A DNA stretch of 64,000 bases from positions 1,550,001-1,614,000 of the forward strand of contig NZ_CP016170.1 in NCBI RefSeq assembly GCF_001676705.1, given 5' to 3'. A program made the position numbers and the translations under genes. Positions within the stretch are counted from its first letter, which is position 1. Every line of letters begins with the position of its first letter. The notes beneath the pieces were generated by a model. That model was given only the letters and a program-made list of their open reading frames with translations, did no database searches and was not told the DNA's origin. Positions 33,674-42,613 of the stretch are shown piece after piece. Source of the stretch: Bordetella bronchialis (GTDB taxonomy: Bacteria > Pseudomonadota > Gammaproteobacteria > Burkholderiales > Burkholderiaceae_B).

Positions 33674-34492
33674 ATGAAAACCAAACTGTGCCTGTTTGCC
33701 GCCGCCGCCACGCTGGCCGCGGGGCTGGCCCATGCCGACGTGCTGGACGAGGTCAAGGCACGCGGCAAGCTGATCTGCGGCACGCAGAGCGCCAGCGTGC
33801 CCTATGCCTACCAGGACACCGCCACCCGCAGCTTCGTCGGCTATGACGTCGATATGTGCGCGGCGCTCGCGAAAGGCCTGGGCGTGGCGCTGGAGCACAA
33901 GCCGCTGTCCACCGAGGCGCGCATTCCCGAACTGAAGATGAACCGCGTGGACGTGGTGGCGGGCTCCATGGCCTACCTGCCGGAGCGCGCCCAGCAGGTC
34001 GATTACAGCCTGCAGTACCTGCAGGGCAGTATCAAGGTGCTGGTACGCAAGGAGTCGGGGATTGCCACGCTGAAGGACCTGGCCGGCCGCAAGGTATGCG
34101 CCTCCAAGGGGTCGAGTTCGGCGGCCATCGCCGCGCGCGTGCTGCCGGATTCGCAGGTGCTGTCCTTCCAGGACGTGGCCTCGTGCTACCTGGGTCTGCA
34201 GAACGACAAGGTGGACGGCTTCACGGCCGGCGAACTGGTGCTGAAGCGCTTCGAGCTGGACTCGCAGAAAAGCGGCAAGCCCACCGTGCTGCTGCCCGAG
34301 CCGACCTATGTCGAGCATATCGGCGTGGTCGTCAACAAGGGCAACCCCAAGCTGCTGGCCGCCGTCAACAAGGTGATCCAGGACATGGACAAGGACGGCA
34401 CGCTCAACGCCATGTACGACAAGTGGCTGGGAGCGGGCTCGATCTACAAGCTGACCCGCAACTTCAAGGTCGAGCCGGTCGACGCCGAGTAA
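33674..34492 (+). CDS. Polar amino acid (cystine-type) ABC substrate-binding protein
   Basis: A 272-aa periplasmic receptor of SBP family 3. The signal peptide is about residues 1-21 (LFAAAATLAAGLAHA). The domain opens with GKLICGTQSASVPYAYQ and shows FVGYDVDMCAALAKGLG and AGRKVCASKGSSSAAIA. Two extra cysteines in the mature part are unusual for the family and may be functional in a sulfur context. It is followed 18 nt later by the permeases. Cystine, cysteine or another sulfur amino acid is the likely ligand from context only. Confidence 0.92.
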   Translation: MKTKLCLFAAAATLAAGLAHADVLDEVKARGKLICGTQSASVPYAYQDTATRSFVGYDVDMCAALAKGLGVALEHKPLSTEARIPELKMNRVDVVAGSMAYLPERAQQVDYSLQYLQGSIKVLVRKESGIATLKDLAGRKVCASKGSSSAAIAARVLPDSQVLSFQDVASCYLGLQNDKVDGFTAGELVLKRFELDSQKSGKPTVLLPEPTYVEHIGVVVNKGNPKLLAAVNKVIQDMDKDGTLNAMYDKWLGAGSIYKLTRNFKVEPVDAE

Positions 34493-34510
34493 GGCCGCGG
34501 GAAAAGCGCC

Positions 34511-35206
34511 ATGCATTTCGATTTCGCTTTCCTGGCGAGCGGCAACTACGGTGCCACGCTGCTGGCCGGCGCGCTGACCACGGTGCGCCTGTTCGCCGGC
34601 GCCTGGGTGCTGGGTTTCGCGATCGCCCTGGTGCTGGTGGCGCTGCGCGCGATTCCCTGGCGTCCCCTGCAGGCGGTGGTGGCCGGCTTCGTCGAATATC
34701 ACCGCAATGTGCCCACCGTGGTGCAGATCATGGTGTGGTACTTCGGCATGCCGCAGGTGCTGCCGGAGGGCATGCGCCTGTGGCTCAACCGCGGCGATAC
34801 GGAATTCCTGTTCGGCCTGATCGCGCTCAGCCTGAATGTCAGCGGCTTCATGTCCGAGGACATCCGGGCCGGCTTGCGGGCCATACCCGGAACGCAGCTC
34901 GAGGCGGCGCGCTCGGTGGGGCTGGGCGCCTGGGGCGCCTTGCGCTACGTCATGCTGCCGCAGGCGGTACGCATCGCTGTGCCCCCGTTGGTCAACCGCT
35001 CGCTGATCCTGTTCAAGGACACCAGCCTGGCGATGGTGATCGGCGTGGGCGAGCTGACCTACCAGGTCAAGGCGATCGAGAACCAGACCTTCCGTTCTTT
35101 CGAAGTCTTCGCCGTCTCGACGGCGCTGTACCTGGCGGCATCGCTGGCCCTGATGGGCCTGGGCGCGTGGTTCGGCCGGCGCTATCCGCCGGCCTACCGC
35201 GGATAG
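34511..35206 (+). CDS. Amino acid ABC transporter permease (HisM/GltJ type)
   Basis: A 231-aa inner-membrane permease with about five transmembrane helices and the EAA loop LEAARSVGLGAWGALRYVML followed by PQAVRIAVPPLVN. The N-terminal TTVRLFAGAWVLGFAIALVL is typical of the His/Glu/Gln/Arg/opine subfamily. It pairs with the next permease, 13 nt downstream. Confidence 0.94.
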   Translation: MHFDFAFLASGNYGATLLAGALTTVRLFAGAWVLGFAIALVLVALRAIPWRPLQAVVAGFVEYHRNVPTVVQIMVWYFGMPQVLPEGMRLWLNRGDTEFLFGLIALSLNVSGFMSEDIRAGLRAIPGTQLEAARSVGLGAWGALRYVMLPQAVRIAVPPLVNRSLILFKDTSLAMVIGVGELTYQVKAIENQTFRSFEVFAVSTALYLAASLALMGLGAWFGRRYPPAYRG

Positions 35207-35219
35207 AAGGAGATAGGCC

Positions 35220-35912
35220 ATGTGGCAAATCGTGCATGACTACGGCCTGATGTTCCTGGTGGGCGCCTGGCCACAGGGCCCGCTGGGCGGCCTGGCGGCC
35301 ACGCTGATCCTGGCCGGCGCGGGCCTGGCGATGTCCTTCCCGCTGGCGATTTGCCTGGGGCTGGCGCGCACCAGCGGTATCCGCGCGCTGCGCTGGCCCG
35401 CGACCGCCTGGGTGTACGCGTTCCGCGGCATCCCGCTGATCATGATCATCTTCTGGGCCTACTTCGTCCTGCCGGTTCTGACGGGCGCCACCGTACCGGC
35501 CTTCGCGACGGCGCTGTGCGCCATCGTGCTGTACGAATCGGCCTTCCTGGGCGAGATCGTGCGCGCCGGGCTGGAAGGGCTTCCGCCCGGGCAGACCGAG
35601 GCCGCGCGCTCGATCGGGCTGAGCTACGCGCAAGCCATGCGGCACGTGATCCTGCCGCAGGCCCTGGCCAACATGATTCCCTCGCTGGTCAACCAATTCG
35701 TGTCGACCATCAAGGCCACGTCGATTGTGTACGTGATCGGCGTGCAGGAGGTCACGTTCGCGGCGCAGCAGGTGAACAGCATGGAAATGGCGCACGCGCT
35801 GCAGACCTTCCTGGTGCTGGCCGCGCTGTACTTCGTGCCGTGCTTCGCCCTGTCGCGGCTGGCGGGCCGCATGGAACGCGGCCTGGCCCGCAAGCGGCTG
35901 CGCGCCGCCTGA
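35220..35912 (+). CDS. Amino acid ABC transporter permease (HisQ/GltK type)
   Basis: A 230-aa membrane permease, paralogous to its upstream partner. The EAA loop reads TEAARSIGLSYAQAMRHVIL, then PQALANMIPSLVNQFVSTIK. Five membrane spans are predicted. An AAGGAGA SD precedes the ATG. It forms the heterodimeric channel with the preceding gene product. Confidence 0.94.
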   Translation: MWQIVHDYGLMFLVGAWPQGPLGGLAATLILAGAGLAMSFPLAICLGLARTSGIRALRWPATAWVYAFRGIPLIMIIFWAYFVLPVLTGATVPAFATALCAIVLYESAFLGEIVRAGLEGLPPGQTEAARSIGLSYAQAMRHVILPQALANMIPSLVNQFVSTIKATSIVYVIGVQEVTFAAQQVNSMEMAHALQTFLVLAALYFVPCFALSRLAGRMERGLARKRLRAA

Positions 35913-35942
35913 GCGCCGGTCCGCATCGTCTTGGAGATTGCC

Positions 35943-36743
35943 GTGATAGAACTCGACAACGTACAGAAATGGTATGGAAGCTACCACGCGCTGGACAATG
36001 TGTGCGGCCGCGTGGAGGCCGGGCAGGTGGTGGTGGTCTGCGGGCCTTCCGGGTCGGGCAAGTCCACGATGATACGCACCGTCAACCGGCTCGAACCGAT
36101 ACAGGGCGGCACGATACGCGTGGCCGGCCAGGACATCCATGCGCCGGGGCGCGACATCAACGCGCTGCGCGCGGGCATCGGCTTCGTGTTCCAGCAGTTC
36201 AACCTGTTCCCCCACTTGTCGGTGGCCGAGAACATCATGCTGTCGCCCGTGCGCGTGGCCGGCATGCCTCGCCAGCGGGCGGCCGCGCTGGCGCGCGAGC
36301 TGCTGGCCAAGGTGGGACTGGAACACAAGGCGGACGCGATGCCGGCCAACCTGTCGGGCGGCCAGCAGCAGCGCGTGGCGATCGCGCGCGCGCTGGCCCA
36401 GCATCCCCCGCTGATCCTGTTCGACGAGCCCACCAGCGCGCTGGATCCGGAGATGGTGGGCGAGGTGCTGGCCGTCATGAAGCAGCTTGCCGCGGAAGGC
36501 ATGACCATGGTCGTGGTCACCCACGAGATGGGCTTCGCCCGCGAGGTCGCCGACCGCATCTGGTTCATGGACCAGGGGCGCATTCTGGAAGACTCCACGC
36601 CGGACCGATTTTTCGCCAACCCGGCGCATCCGCGCGCGCGCAAATTCCTGGCCGACATCCTGCGTCCGGGCGTGCCCGCGGACCTGGCGGCGGATGGCGA
36701 CGCGCCGGGGCGGGCGTCCTTGCTGTCGGCGTCGCCCGCCTAG
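35943..36743 (+). CDS. Amino acid ABC transporter ATP-binding protein (GlnQ/HisP type)
   Basis: A 266-aa ATPase with Walker [12 protein letters not shown]-loop [12 protein letters not shown], signature [15 protein letters not shown], Walker [15 protein letters not shown] and switch [12 protein letters not shown]. The start is a GTG at 35943 with GGAG 6 nt upstream; a TTG at 35931 overlaps that SD. The C-terminal 25 residues ([17 protein letters not shown]) extend beyond the usual GlnQ end. It closes the seven-gene sulfur amino acid operon. Confidence 0.95.
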   Translation: MIELDNVQKWYGSYHALDNVCGRVEAGQVVVVCGPSGSGKSTMIRTVNRLEPIQGGTIRVAGQDIHAPGRDINALRAGIGFVFQQFNLFPHLSVAENIMLSPVRVAGMPRQRAAALARELLAKVGLEHKADAMPANLSGGQQQRVAIARALAQHPPLILFDEPTSALDPEMVGEVLAVMKQLAAEGMTMVVVTHEMGFAREVADRIWFMDQGRILEDSTPDRFFANPAHPRARKFLADILRPGVPADLAADGDAPGRASLLSASPA

Positions 36744-36897
36744 ACCACGCCATGCACCGGTCCGGCCATGCCGCCATTGCGGGCGTGCCGGCCCGGGCAA
36801 CAGACGCTTATCGCGGGACATCCTTTCGTCAAACCCACCGTTTTATCAACGACGGCCGCACTGGCAACCCATATCGCGGCCGACAAGGGGAAGCACC

Positions 36898-37860
36898 ATG
36901 CAAGCCAAACGTATCGCCGCCATCGGCGCGGCCGCGCTCTGCGCACTGTTCGTCTCCAACGCCCAGGCGGCGTTTCCGGAACCGGGAACGCCCATCCGCA
37001 TCGTGGTGGGTTTTCCGCCCGGCGGCGGCGCCGATGTGCTGGCCCGCTCCGCGGCCCTGGGCGTATCCAAGGCGCTGAACGCCAACGTCATGGTCGAGAA
37101 CCGGCCCGGCGCCAGCGGTATCATCGCCACCGACTACGTATCGCGCGCCAAGCCGGACGGCTATACGCTCTACATCGCCACGCCCGGCTCGCTGACCATC
37201 CTGCCCAGCCTGCAGAAGGTCCCTTACGATCCGGCCAGGGACTTCACGCCGATCTCCCTGCTGGTGACCATGCCCAATGTGCTGGTGACCAGCCCGAACT
37301 CCGGCATCGATAGCATCCAGGACCTGATCGCGCGCGCCAGGAGCAAGGACGTGACCTACGCGTCCGGCGGCAACGGAACCATAGGCCAGATGGCGGCGGA
37401 GCAGTTCAACATGATGGCCGGCGTGCATATGCGGCACATTCCCTACAAGGGCACCACGCCGGCCCTGACCGACGTGGCCGGCGGGCTGGTGGAGGTGACG
37501 TTCTCCGATCCTTCCGTCAAGTCCCTGGTGCAGTCGGGCAAGCTGAAAGCGCTGGGTGTCACCACCGTCACGCCTTCGGCCGAGTTTCCCGATGCTCCGC
37601 CCATCGGCAAGGCGGTTCCCGGCTACGAGCTGACGAACTGGTACGGCGTTATCGCGCCGGCCGGCGTTCCGGACGACGTGGTGGAAAAGCTCAACCGCGC
37701 CTTCGCGCAGGCCATGGCCAATCCCGACATCGTCAAGCAGTTGGCCACTTCCGGCATGACGGCCACGTCGGGCACGCCCGCGCAATTCGGCGAGCTGATG
37801 TCCAAGGAACGCGGGAAATGGGCCGACCTGGTCAAGAAGGCCGGCATCCGGCTGGATTGA
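36898..37860 (+). CDS. Bug-family periplasmic receptor
   Basis: A 320-aa TctC-like receptor with a signal peptide (residues 1-24, ALCALFVSNAQA). Family motifs are RIVVGFPPGGGADVLAR, ENRPGASGIIATDYV, KPDGYTLYIATPG and IPYKGTTPALTDV. The ligand-contacting Asp loop carries PGASGIIA. It lies 155 nt after the ABC ATPase and 54 nt before the molybdoenzyme, all on the same strand, so it could be read either from the sulfur operon or from its own promoter. No TctAB genes accompany it. The ligand is unknown. Confidence 0.94.
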   Translation: MQAKRIAAIGAAALCALFVSNAQAAFPEPGTPIRIVVGFPPGGGADVLARSAALGVSKALNANVMVENRPGASGIIATDYVSRAKPDGYTLYIATPGSLTILPSLQKVPYDPARDFTPISLLVTMPNVLVTSPNSGIDSIQDLIARARSKDVTYASGGNGTIGQMAAEQFNMMAGVHMRHIPYKGTTPALTDVAGGLVEVTFSDPSVKSLVQSGKLKALGVTTVTPSAEFPDAPPIGKAVPGYELTNWYGVIAPAGVPDDVVEKLNRAFAQAMANPDIVKQLATSGMTATSGTPAQFGELMSKERGKWADLVKKAGIRLD

Positions 37861-37914
37861 CGAAGCGCGGCGGCGGCGACATCGCGCCGCCGCGGGCAAA
37901 GCAACGAGAGCGAC

Positions 37915-40299
37915 ATGAGGCCCTATCCATCCGAAGCGCGCCGCTATCCGCAGCTGGCGCATTGGGGCGCGTTCACGGCCGTGGTGCGCGACGGCCGCCT
38001 GGTCGACTGCGAGCCTTTCGAGCAGGACCCGGCGCCGTCCCGCCTGCTGGAAACCATCGCGCCCATGGTGTATTCGCCCCGCCGCATCGCGCGGCCCGCG
38101 GTGCGCAGGTCCTGGCTGGCGTCGCGTGGCGCGGCGGGGGGCGCGCAGCGAGGGCGCGAGGAATTCGTCGAAATAGACTGGGACCAGGCGCTGGACCTGG
38201 TGGCGGACGAGATCGCGCGCACGCGCGCCGAGCACGGCCCCGCCGGCCTGTTCTGCGGTTCCTACGGCTGGTCATCCGCCGGCCGCCTGCACCATGCGCG
38301 CTCGCTGATACGCCGCTTTTACTTCGCGGGCGGCGGCGGCGTCGACCAGGTGGGCAACTATAGCTGGGGCACGGCCCAGTTCCTGCTGCCGCACGTGATC
38401 GGCACGTATACGCCCTTGACGGGGCGTGTCACCGCGTGGCCCAGCATCGTCGCGCATACCGAGGTATTCCTGGCCTTCGGCGGACTGGCGCTGAAGAACG
38501 GCCAGGTGTCGTCCGGCGGCGCCGCCGAGCATACGCAGGAATACTGGCTGCGGCGCCTGGCCGCGAAGGGCGCGCGGGTGATCAACGTGAGCCCGACGCG
38601 CGACGACTGCCCCGGCTTCCTGAATGCCGAATGGATACCGATACGGCCGAATACCGATGTCGCGCTGATGCTGGCGCTGGCCCATGAGCTGCATCGCGCC
38701 GGCGCGCACGACCGGGCCTTCCTGGCCACGCATTGCGTGGGCTACGATGCCCTGGCGGGCTACTTCACGGGCGCGGCGGACGGGGTGCCCAAGGATCCGG
38801 AGTGGGCGGCGGGCATCACGGGCATTCCCGCCGCGCGCATCCGCGCGCTGGCGCGGGCGCTGCAGGGCACGCGCAGCTACCTGACCTGTTCCTTCGCCGT
38901 GCAGCGGGCCCAGCATGGCGAACAACCGTATTGGATGGCGATCGCGCTGGCCGCCATGCTGGGGCAGATCGGCCTGCCCGGCGGGGGCTTCGGTTTCGGC
39001 CATGGATCCATGAATGGCGTCGGCAATCCGCGCATCGCGACGCCGGGACCGGAAATGCCCGTGGGCCGCAACCCGGCGAATCTGTCGATTCCCGTGGCCC
39101 GCCTGACCGAGATGCTGGAAAAGCCGGGCCAGCCCTATCCTTTCCAGGGCGCCATCCATCATTACCCCGACATCCATTTCATCCATTGGGCCGGCGGCAA
39201 TCCCTTCCATCATCACCAGCAGTTGAATCGCCTGCTGCAGGCTTGGCGCGGCAAGCCGCGCACCATCGTGGTCAATGAAATCTGGTGGACGCCGGTGGCG
39301 CGGCATGCCGATATCGTGCTGCCGATCACGACATCGCTGGAGCGCAACGACATCGGCGGCTCGTCGCGCGACCGCTATGCGCTGGCCATGCATCGCGCCA
39401 TCGATCCCGTCGGCCAGGCCCGCAACGACCTGGATGTCTTCGCCGACCTGGCGGCTCGCCTGGGCTATGGCGAACGCTATACCGAAGGCCGCGGCGAGAT
39501 GGCGTGGATACGGCATATCTACGAGAACTTCGCGCGCACCCACCGGCAGGCCGGTGTGGACGTGCCCGACTTCGACGCATTCTGGCGCCAGGGGCATGTG
39601 CGGCTGCCGGCGCCCACGCGCGATTTCGTGCTGTTCGAGGACTTCCGCCAGGATCCCGCCGCCCATCCCCTGCGCACGCCCAGCGGGCGCATCGAGCTGT
39701 ATAGCGAGACGCTGGCCGGCTACGGCTGCGTGGATTGCGGTCCGCATCCGCGATGGATGCCGCCGGCGGAATGGCTGGGCGCAGACGGCGCGGCGGACTA
39801 TCCGCTGCACCTGCTGACCGTGCAGCCGGCCGACCGCCTGCACAGCCAGATGGACGCCGCCCCGCTGGCGCAGTCCAACAAGGTGGCCGGACACGAAACC
39901 GTGCGCATCCATCCCGACGACGCGCGTGCCCGCGGCCTGCGCGACGGCGACGTGGTTCGCCTGTACAACGCGCGCGGCGCCTGCCTGGCCGGCGCGCGGC
40001 TGGACGAGGGCCTGCTGCCCGGTACGGTGGTCATGGCCACCGGCGCCTGGTTCTCGCCCGGCCAGCAAGAGGACGCGCCGGAGCAGGCCGGTACCGCCAA
40101 CGTGCTGACACGGGACGTGGGCACCTCCACGCTGACGCAGGGCCCCAACGCCATGAGCTGCCTGGTGCAGGCGGAGCGATGGCAGGGCCAGGCCCTGGGA
40201 CGTGTCGCCGCATTTTTTTCGCCCGATCAGGGTTTACGCATCGAATCCAGCAAGGAGCATGAATATGGGCATCATCAAGGACTTCCTGGCCGGCCATGA
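37915..40299 (+). CDS. Molybdopterin oxidoreductase, BisC/TorA/DmsA family (cytosolic S- or N-oxide reductase)
   Basis: A 794-aa bis-MGD molybdenum enzyme. It has no twin-arginine signal and no N-terminal iron-sulfur cysteines, as in biotin sulfoxide reductase BisC. The molybdenum-ligand region is CGSYGWSSAGRLHH with Ser120/Ser121. Further MGD contacts are VDQVGNYSWGTAQFLLPHV, GQIGLPGGGFGFGHGSMN, HWAGGNPFHHHQQLNRLL and SLERNDIGGSSRDRYALA. The C-terminal barrel has TVQPADRLHSQMD and KVAGHETVRIHPDDA. The family reduces S-oxides (biotin, methionine, DMSO) or N-oxides. Its position between a Bug receptor and a deacylase and after a sulfur operon suggests an S-oxide. The last 35 nt overlap the next gene. 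Confidence 0.92.
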   Translation: MRPYPSEARRYPQLAHWGAFTAVVRDGRLVDCEPFEQDPAPSRLLETIAPMVYSPRRIARPAVRRSWLASRGAAGGAQRGREEFVEIDWDQALDLVADEIARTRAEHGPAGLFCGSYGWSSAGRLHHARSLIRRFYFAGGGGVDQVGNYSWGTAQFLLPHVIGTYTPLTGRVTAWPSIVAHTEVFLAFGGLALKNGQVSSGGAAEHTQEYWLRRLAAKGARVINVSPTRDDCPGFLNAEWIPIRPNTDVALMLALAHELHRAGAHDRAFLATHCVGYDALAGYFTGAADGVPKDPEWAAGITGIPAARIRALARALQGTRSYLTCSFAVQRAQHGEQPYWMAIALAAMLGQIGLPGGGFGFGHGSMNGVGNPRIATPGPEMPVGRNPANLSIPVARLTEMLEKPGQPYPFQGAIHHYPDIHFIHWAGGNPFHHHQQLNRLLQAWRGKPRTIVVNEIWWTPVARHADIVLPITTSLERNDIGGSSRDRYALAMHRAIDPVGQARNDLDVFADLAARLGYGERYTEGRGEMAWIRHIYENFARTHRQAGVDVPDFDAFWRQGHVRLPAPTRDFVLFEDFRQDPAAHPLRTPSGRIELYSETLAGYGCVDCGPHPRWMPPAEWLGADGAADYPLHLLTVQPADRLHSQMDAAPLAQSNKVAGHETVRIHPDDARARGLRDGDVVRLYNARGACLAGARLDEGLLPGTVVMATGAWFSPGQQEDAPEQAGTANVLTRDVGTSTLTQGPNAMSCLVQAERWQGQALGRVAAFFSPDQGLRIESSKEHEYGHHQGLPGRP

Positions 40300-41272
40300 A
40301 GGCGGCGCGCGCCGCCACGGCGCGATCGCGGTGGGATCGATGGCCTCCGGCATGGCGGTGGAGCTGCCCTACGTGGCGGTACGCGGCGCCCGCCCGGGCA
40401 AGACGCTATGGCTGCACGGCCAGGTGCACGGCGACGAAATCAACGGCATGGTGGCCGCGCTGCGCTTCGCCGCGCGTCTGGATCCGCAAGCCATGCGCGG
40501 CAATGTGGTCGTCACGCCGACCGGCAACCCCCATGCCCTGGACAGCCGGCGCAAGCGCAATCCCTACGACGACCTGGACCTGGACCAGTGCTATCCGGGC
40601 AGCGCGCGCGGCCTGATCTCCGAGCGGCTGGCGCATGCGCTGATCGGCGAGATCCGCGGCACCGCCGATCTGGTGATCAATCTGCACACCATGAACGCGC
40701 TGTTCGATTCCAGGCCTTACGCCGTCTACAAGCTGCATCCCGACAGCGGCGTCGCGGAAAACGACCTGCTGCGCGCCATCGCCTTGTTCGAGCCGCACGT
40801 GGCCTGCCGCATGGACGTGGGCGGCAAGGGCGAACTGCCGGGCAATATCGCGGGGGCCCTGGACTACCAGTGCCTGGCCGCCCGCATTCCCGCCTTTATG
40901 CTGGAACTGGGTGGCGGCAGCCGCTTCGAGGCCGCCAACGTCGCCCTGGCCGAACGCGGCTTCGAGCGGCTGGCGGTGCGGATGGGCATCCTGGAAGGCG
41001 CGAGCGAAGCGCCGGCAAGCGTGCGGCGCGTGACGCGGCGCGGCTGGATCACCTTCGACCATGGCGGCCTGTTCGTTCCCGAAGTGCAGGCGGGGGATGC
41101 GGTGGACGAAGGCGGCCTGCTGGGAGTCGCCATGGATATCCACGGCAATGAGCGCGAACGGATCCGCCTGCCGGCCGCGGGCATCATCATCGGCCTGCGG
41201 CGCGACCCTGTCGTGCATACGGGGGAGCGCGCCGCCTTCGTGGCCTATGAGTGGGACCGGTACACGCTGTGA
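40265..41272 (+). CDS. Succinylglutamate desuccinylase/aspartoacylase family deacylase
   Basis: A 335-aa zinc amidase of the M14-like AstE/AspA group. Zinc and catalytic landmarks include WLHGQVHGDEINGMVAALRF (His and Glu ligands), VVTPTGNPHALD and LVINLHTMNALFDSR. The C-terminal beta domain (GWITFDHGGLFVPEVQAGD) is typical of the desuccinylase-like branch that acts on unknown N-acyl amino acids. The ATG at 40265 is used because AAGGAG lies 7 nt upstream; an ATG two codons earlier is too close. Its start is inside the end of the molybdoenzyme gene, so the two are translationally linked. Confidence 0.9.
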   Translation: MGIIKDFLAGHEGGARRHGAIAVGSMASGMAVELPYVAVRGARPGKTLWLHGQVHGDEINGMVAALRFAARLDPQAMRGNVVVTPTGNPHALDSRRKRNPYDDLDLDQCYPGSARGLISERLAHALIGEIRGTADLVINLHTMNALFDSRPYAVYKLHPDSGVAENDLLRAIALFEPHVACRMDVGGKGELPGNIAGALDYQCLAARIPAFMLELGGGSRFEAANVALAERGFERLAVRMGILEGASEAPASVRRVTRRGWITFDHGGLFVPEVQAGDAVDEGGLLGVAMDIHGNERERIRLPAAGIIIGLRRDPVVHTGERAAFVAYEWDRYTL

Positions 41273-41338
41273 TCCGGCGCCGGACGGCGCGGCGGGGCGG
41301 CCGGCGCGCTGGCGCCACGCGGGCCGCCGCGCGGCGGA

Positions 41339-42613
41339 TCAGCCGGCGGCCTTGCGCCGCAGCATGTCCTGGAAGGCGGCGAAGATGCGCCGCATGTAGG
41401 CGGGCTTGTAGGGATATAGATCCTCCGGATCCATCGCGTGGATGACGCCGCAGGTATCGCCCTCGAACACCAGCAGGCGCCCGTCCGGCGTTTCGGCGCA
41501 ATCCATGACCAGGTAATCCAGGCCCACCCGCCGATGGATTTCGGCGAATGCCGCGGCGTGCCGGCCGCCGAAGCCGGTCTCGAAGCCCTGCATCTGCTCG
41601 GCTTCCTCCGCGCGGTTGGCGGCGTTCTCCGCCATGTCGGCGTTCAGGTAGTGGACCATCCAGCGCGGCGAGATGCCCAGGTGGCCCAGATAGGGCCGGC
41701 CCTCGATCAGGACGACGCGGTATTTGCGATAGCGGCCATCCGCGCCGCGGTATTCGACGAAGCGCGACACATAGAAATCGCCGGCGTCGCTGCCCGCCAG
41801 GTATTCGCCGATATCGGCGGCGCGCTCGATCCGGGCCAGGCCTTGGCCCGCGTGCGAGTCGACGGGGCGTACCAGCACCGGGTAATCGACCCCGGGCAGG
41901 ATGCTCGCCGGCGTCGCGCGGCCTTCGGCGATGGCCGATAGCGCGGCACGTTCCGCGCGCGCGATATCCGGCACGACGATGCCCGGCGCGCCGCGCAGCG
42001 CGGCCGCCAGGCCGTCGCGCGACGTGTTCAGGACGTGTTCGGGACGATTCACCACCGGCTTGTGCCACAGCCCCATCGGCTCGGCCAGCGCCTGCAGCAG
42101 CGGGCGATTGGCGGCCGACTCTCCCACCGCGACCATCAGGACATCGTGCTCGGGCAGCGTCGCGGGCGCGGGCACGCCTTCGCCCACGTACAGGATGTCC
42201 AGCGCGATGTCGGAATCGGCGATCAGGAATTCCAGCGGGGTGTTGGCCAGGAAGTCGCCGCAGGACACCAGGGCGAGCAGGCGCAGCGTCGCGGGCCGCG
42301 CGGCGGGCATGTGGTACAGCGGCTGCGCCTGGACGGCGTGCCGCTGCAGCGCCAGCGCGGTATCCCGCTGGCCCAGCAGCAGCAGCGTCATCGACAGGTC
42401 CAGCGCCGCATTGGCGTCGCCCGGGTCCTGCTGCGCGCGGGCCAGCAGCGCCTGGCGCAATGACTCCAGGTCGCCTTGCCGGAAGGCCAGCGTGATCAGG
42501 CCGGCCTTGCCGATCAGCGGCGGCCGCGAGACCGGCGATGCGTCGGCGGCGTTCGTCGCCGGCGCTGCCGGCGTTTCCCGGCTGGCGGCGCCGGTGGGAG
42601 CGGGATGGTTCAT
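41339..42613 (-). CDS. TPR + ATP-grasp (RimK-like) ligase
   Basis: A 424-aa cytosolic protein. Residues about 35-110 form TPR-like helices (LITLAFRQGDLESLRQALLA, then NAALDLSMTLLLLGQRDTAL). From about residue 235 the ATP-grasp fold is visible: ILPGVDYPVLVRPVDSHAGQ (lysine replaced by Arg before the Gly-rich loop), FYVSRFVEYRGADGRYRKYR, LEDLYP-type end and LLVFEGDTCGVIHAMD, which supplies the metal-binding acidic residues. The ATP-grasp family joins a carboxylate to an amine or thiol. Its ATG overlaps the decarboxylase stop in an ATGA junction, so ligase and decarboxylase should work together. I infer amide formation with the decarboxylation product. Confidence 0.82.
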   Translation of the reverse strand: MNHPAPTGAASRETPAAPATNAADASPVSRPPLIGKAGLITLAFRQGDLESLRQALLARAQQDPGDANAALDLSMTLLLLGQRDTALALQRHAVQAQPLYHMPAARPATLRLLALVSCGDFLANTPLEFLIADSDIALDILYVGEGVPAPATLPEHDVLMVAVGESAANRPLLQALAEPMGLWHKPVVNRPEHVLNTSRDGLAAALRGAPGIVVPDIARAERAALSAIAEGRATPASILPGVDYPVLVRPVDSHAGQGLARIERAADIGEYLAGSDAGDFYVSRFVEYRGADGRYRKYRVVLIEGRPYLGHLGISPRWMVHYLNADMAENAANRAEEAEQMQGFETGFGGRHAAAFAEIHRRVGLDYLVMDCAETPDGRLLVFEGDTCGVIHAMDPEDLYPYKPAYMRRIFAAFQDMLRRKAAG

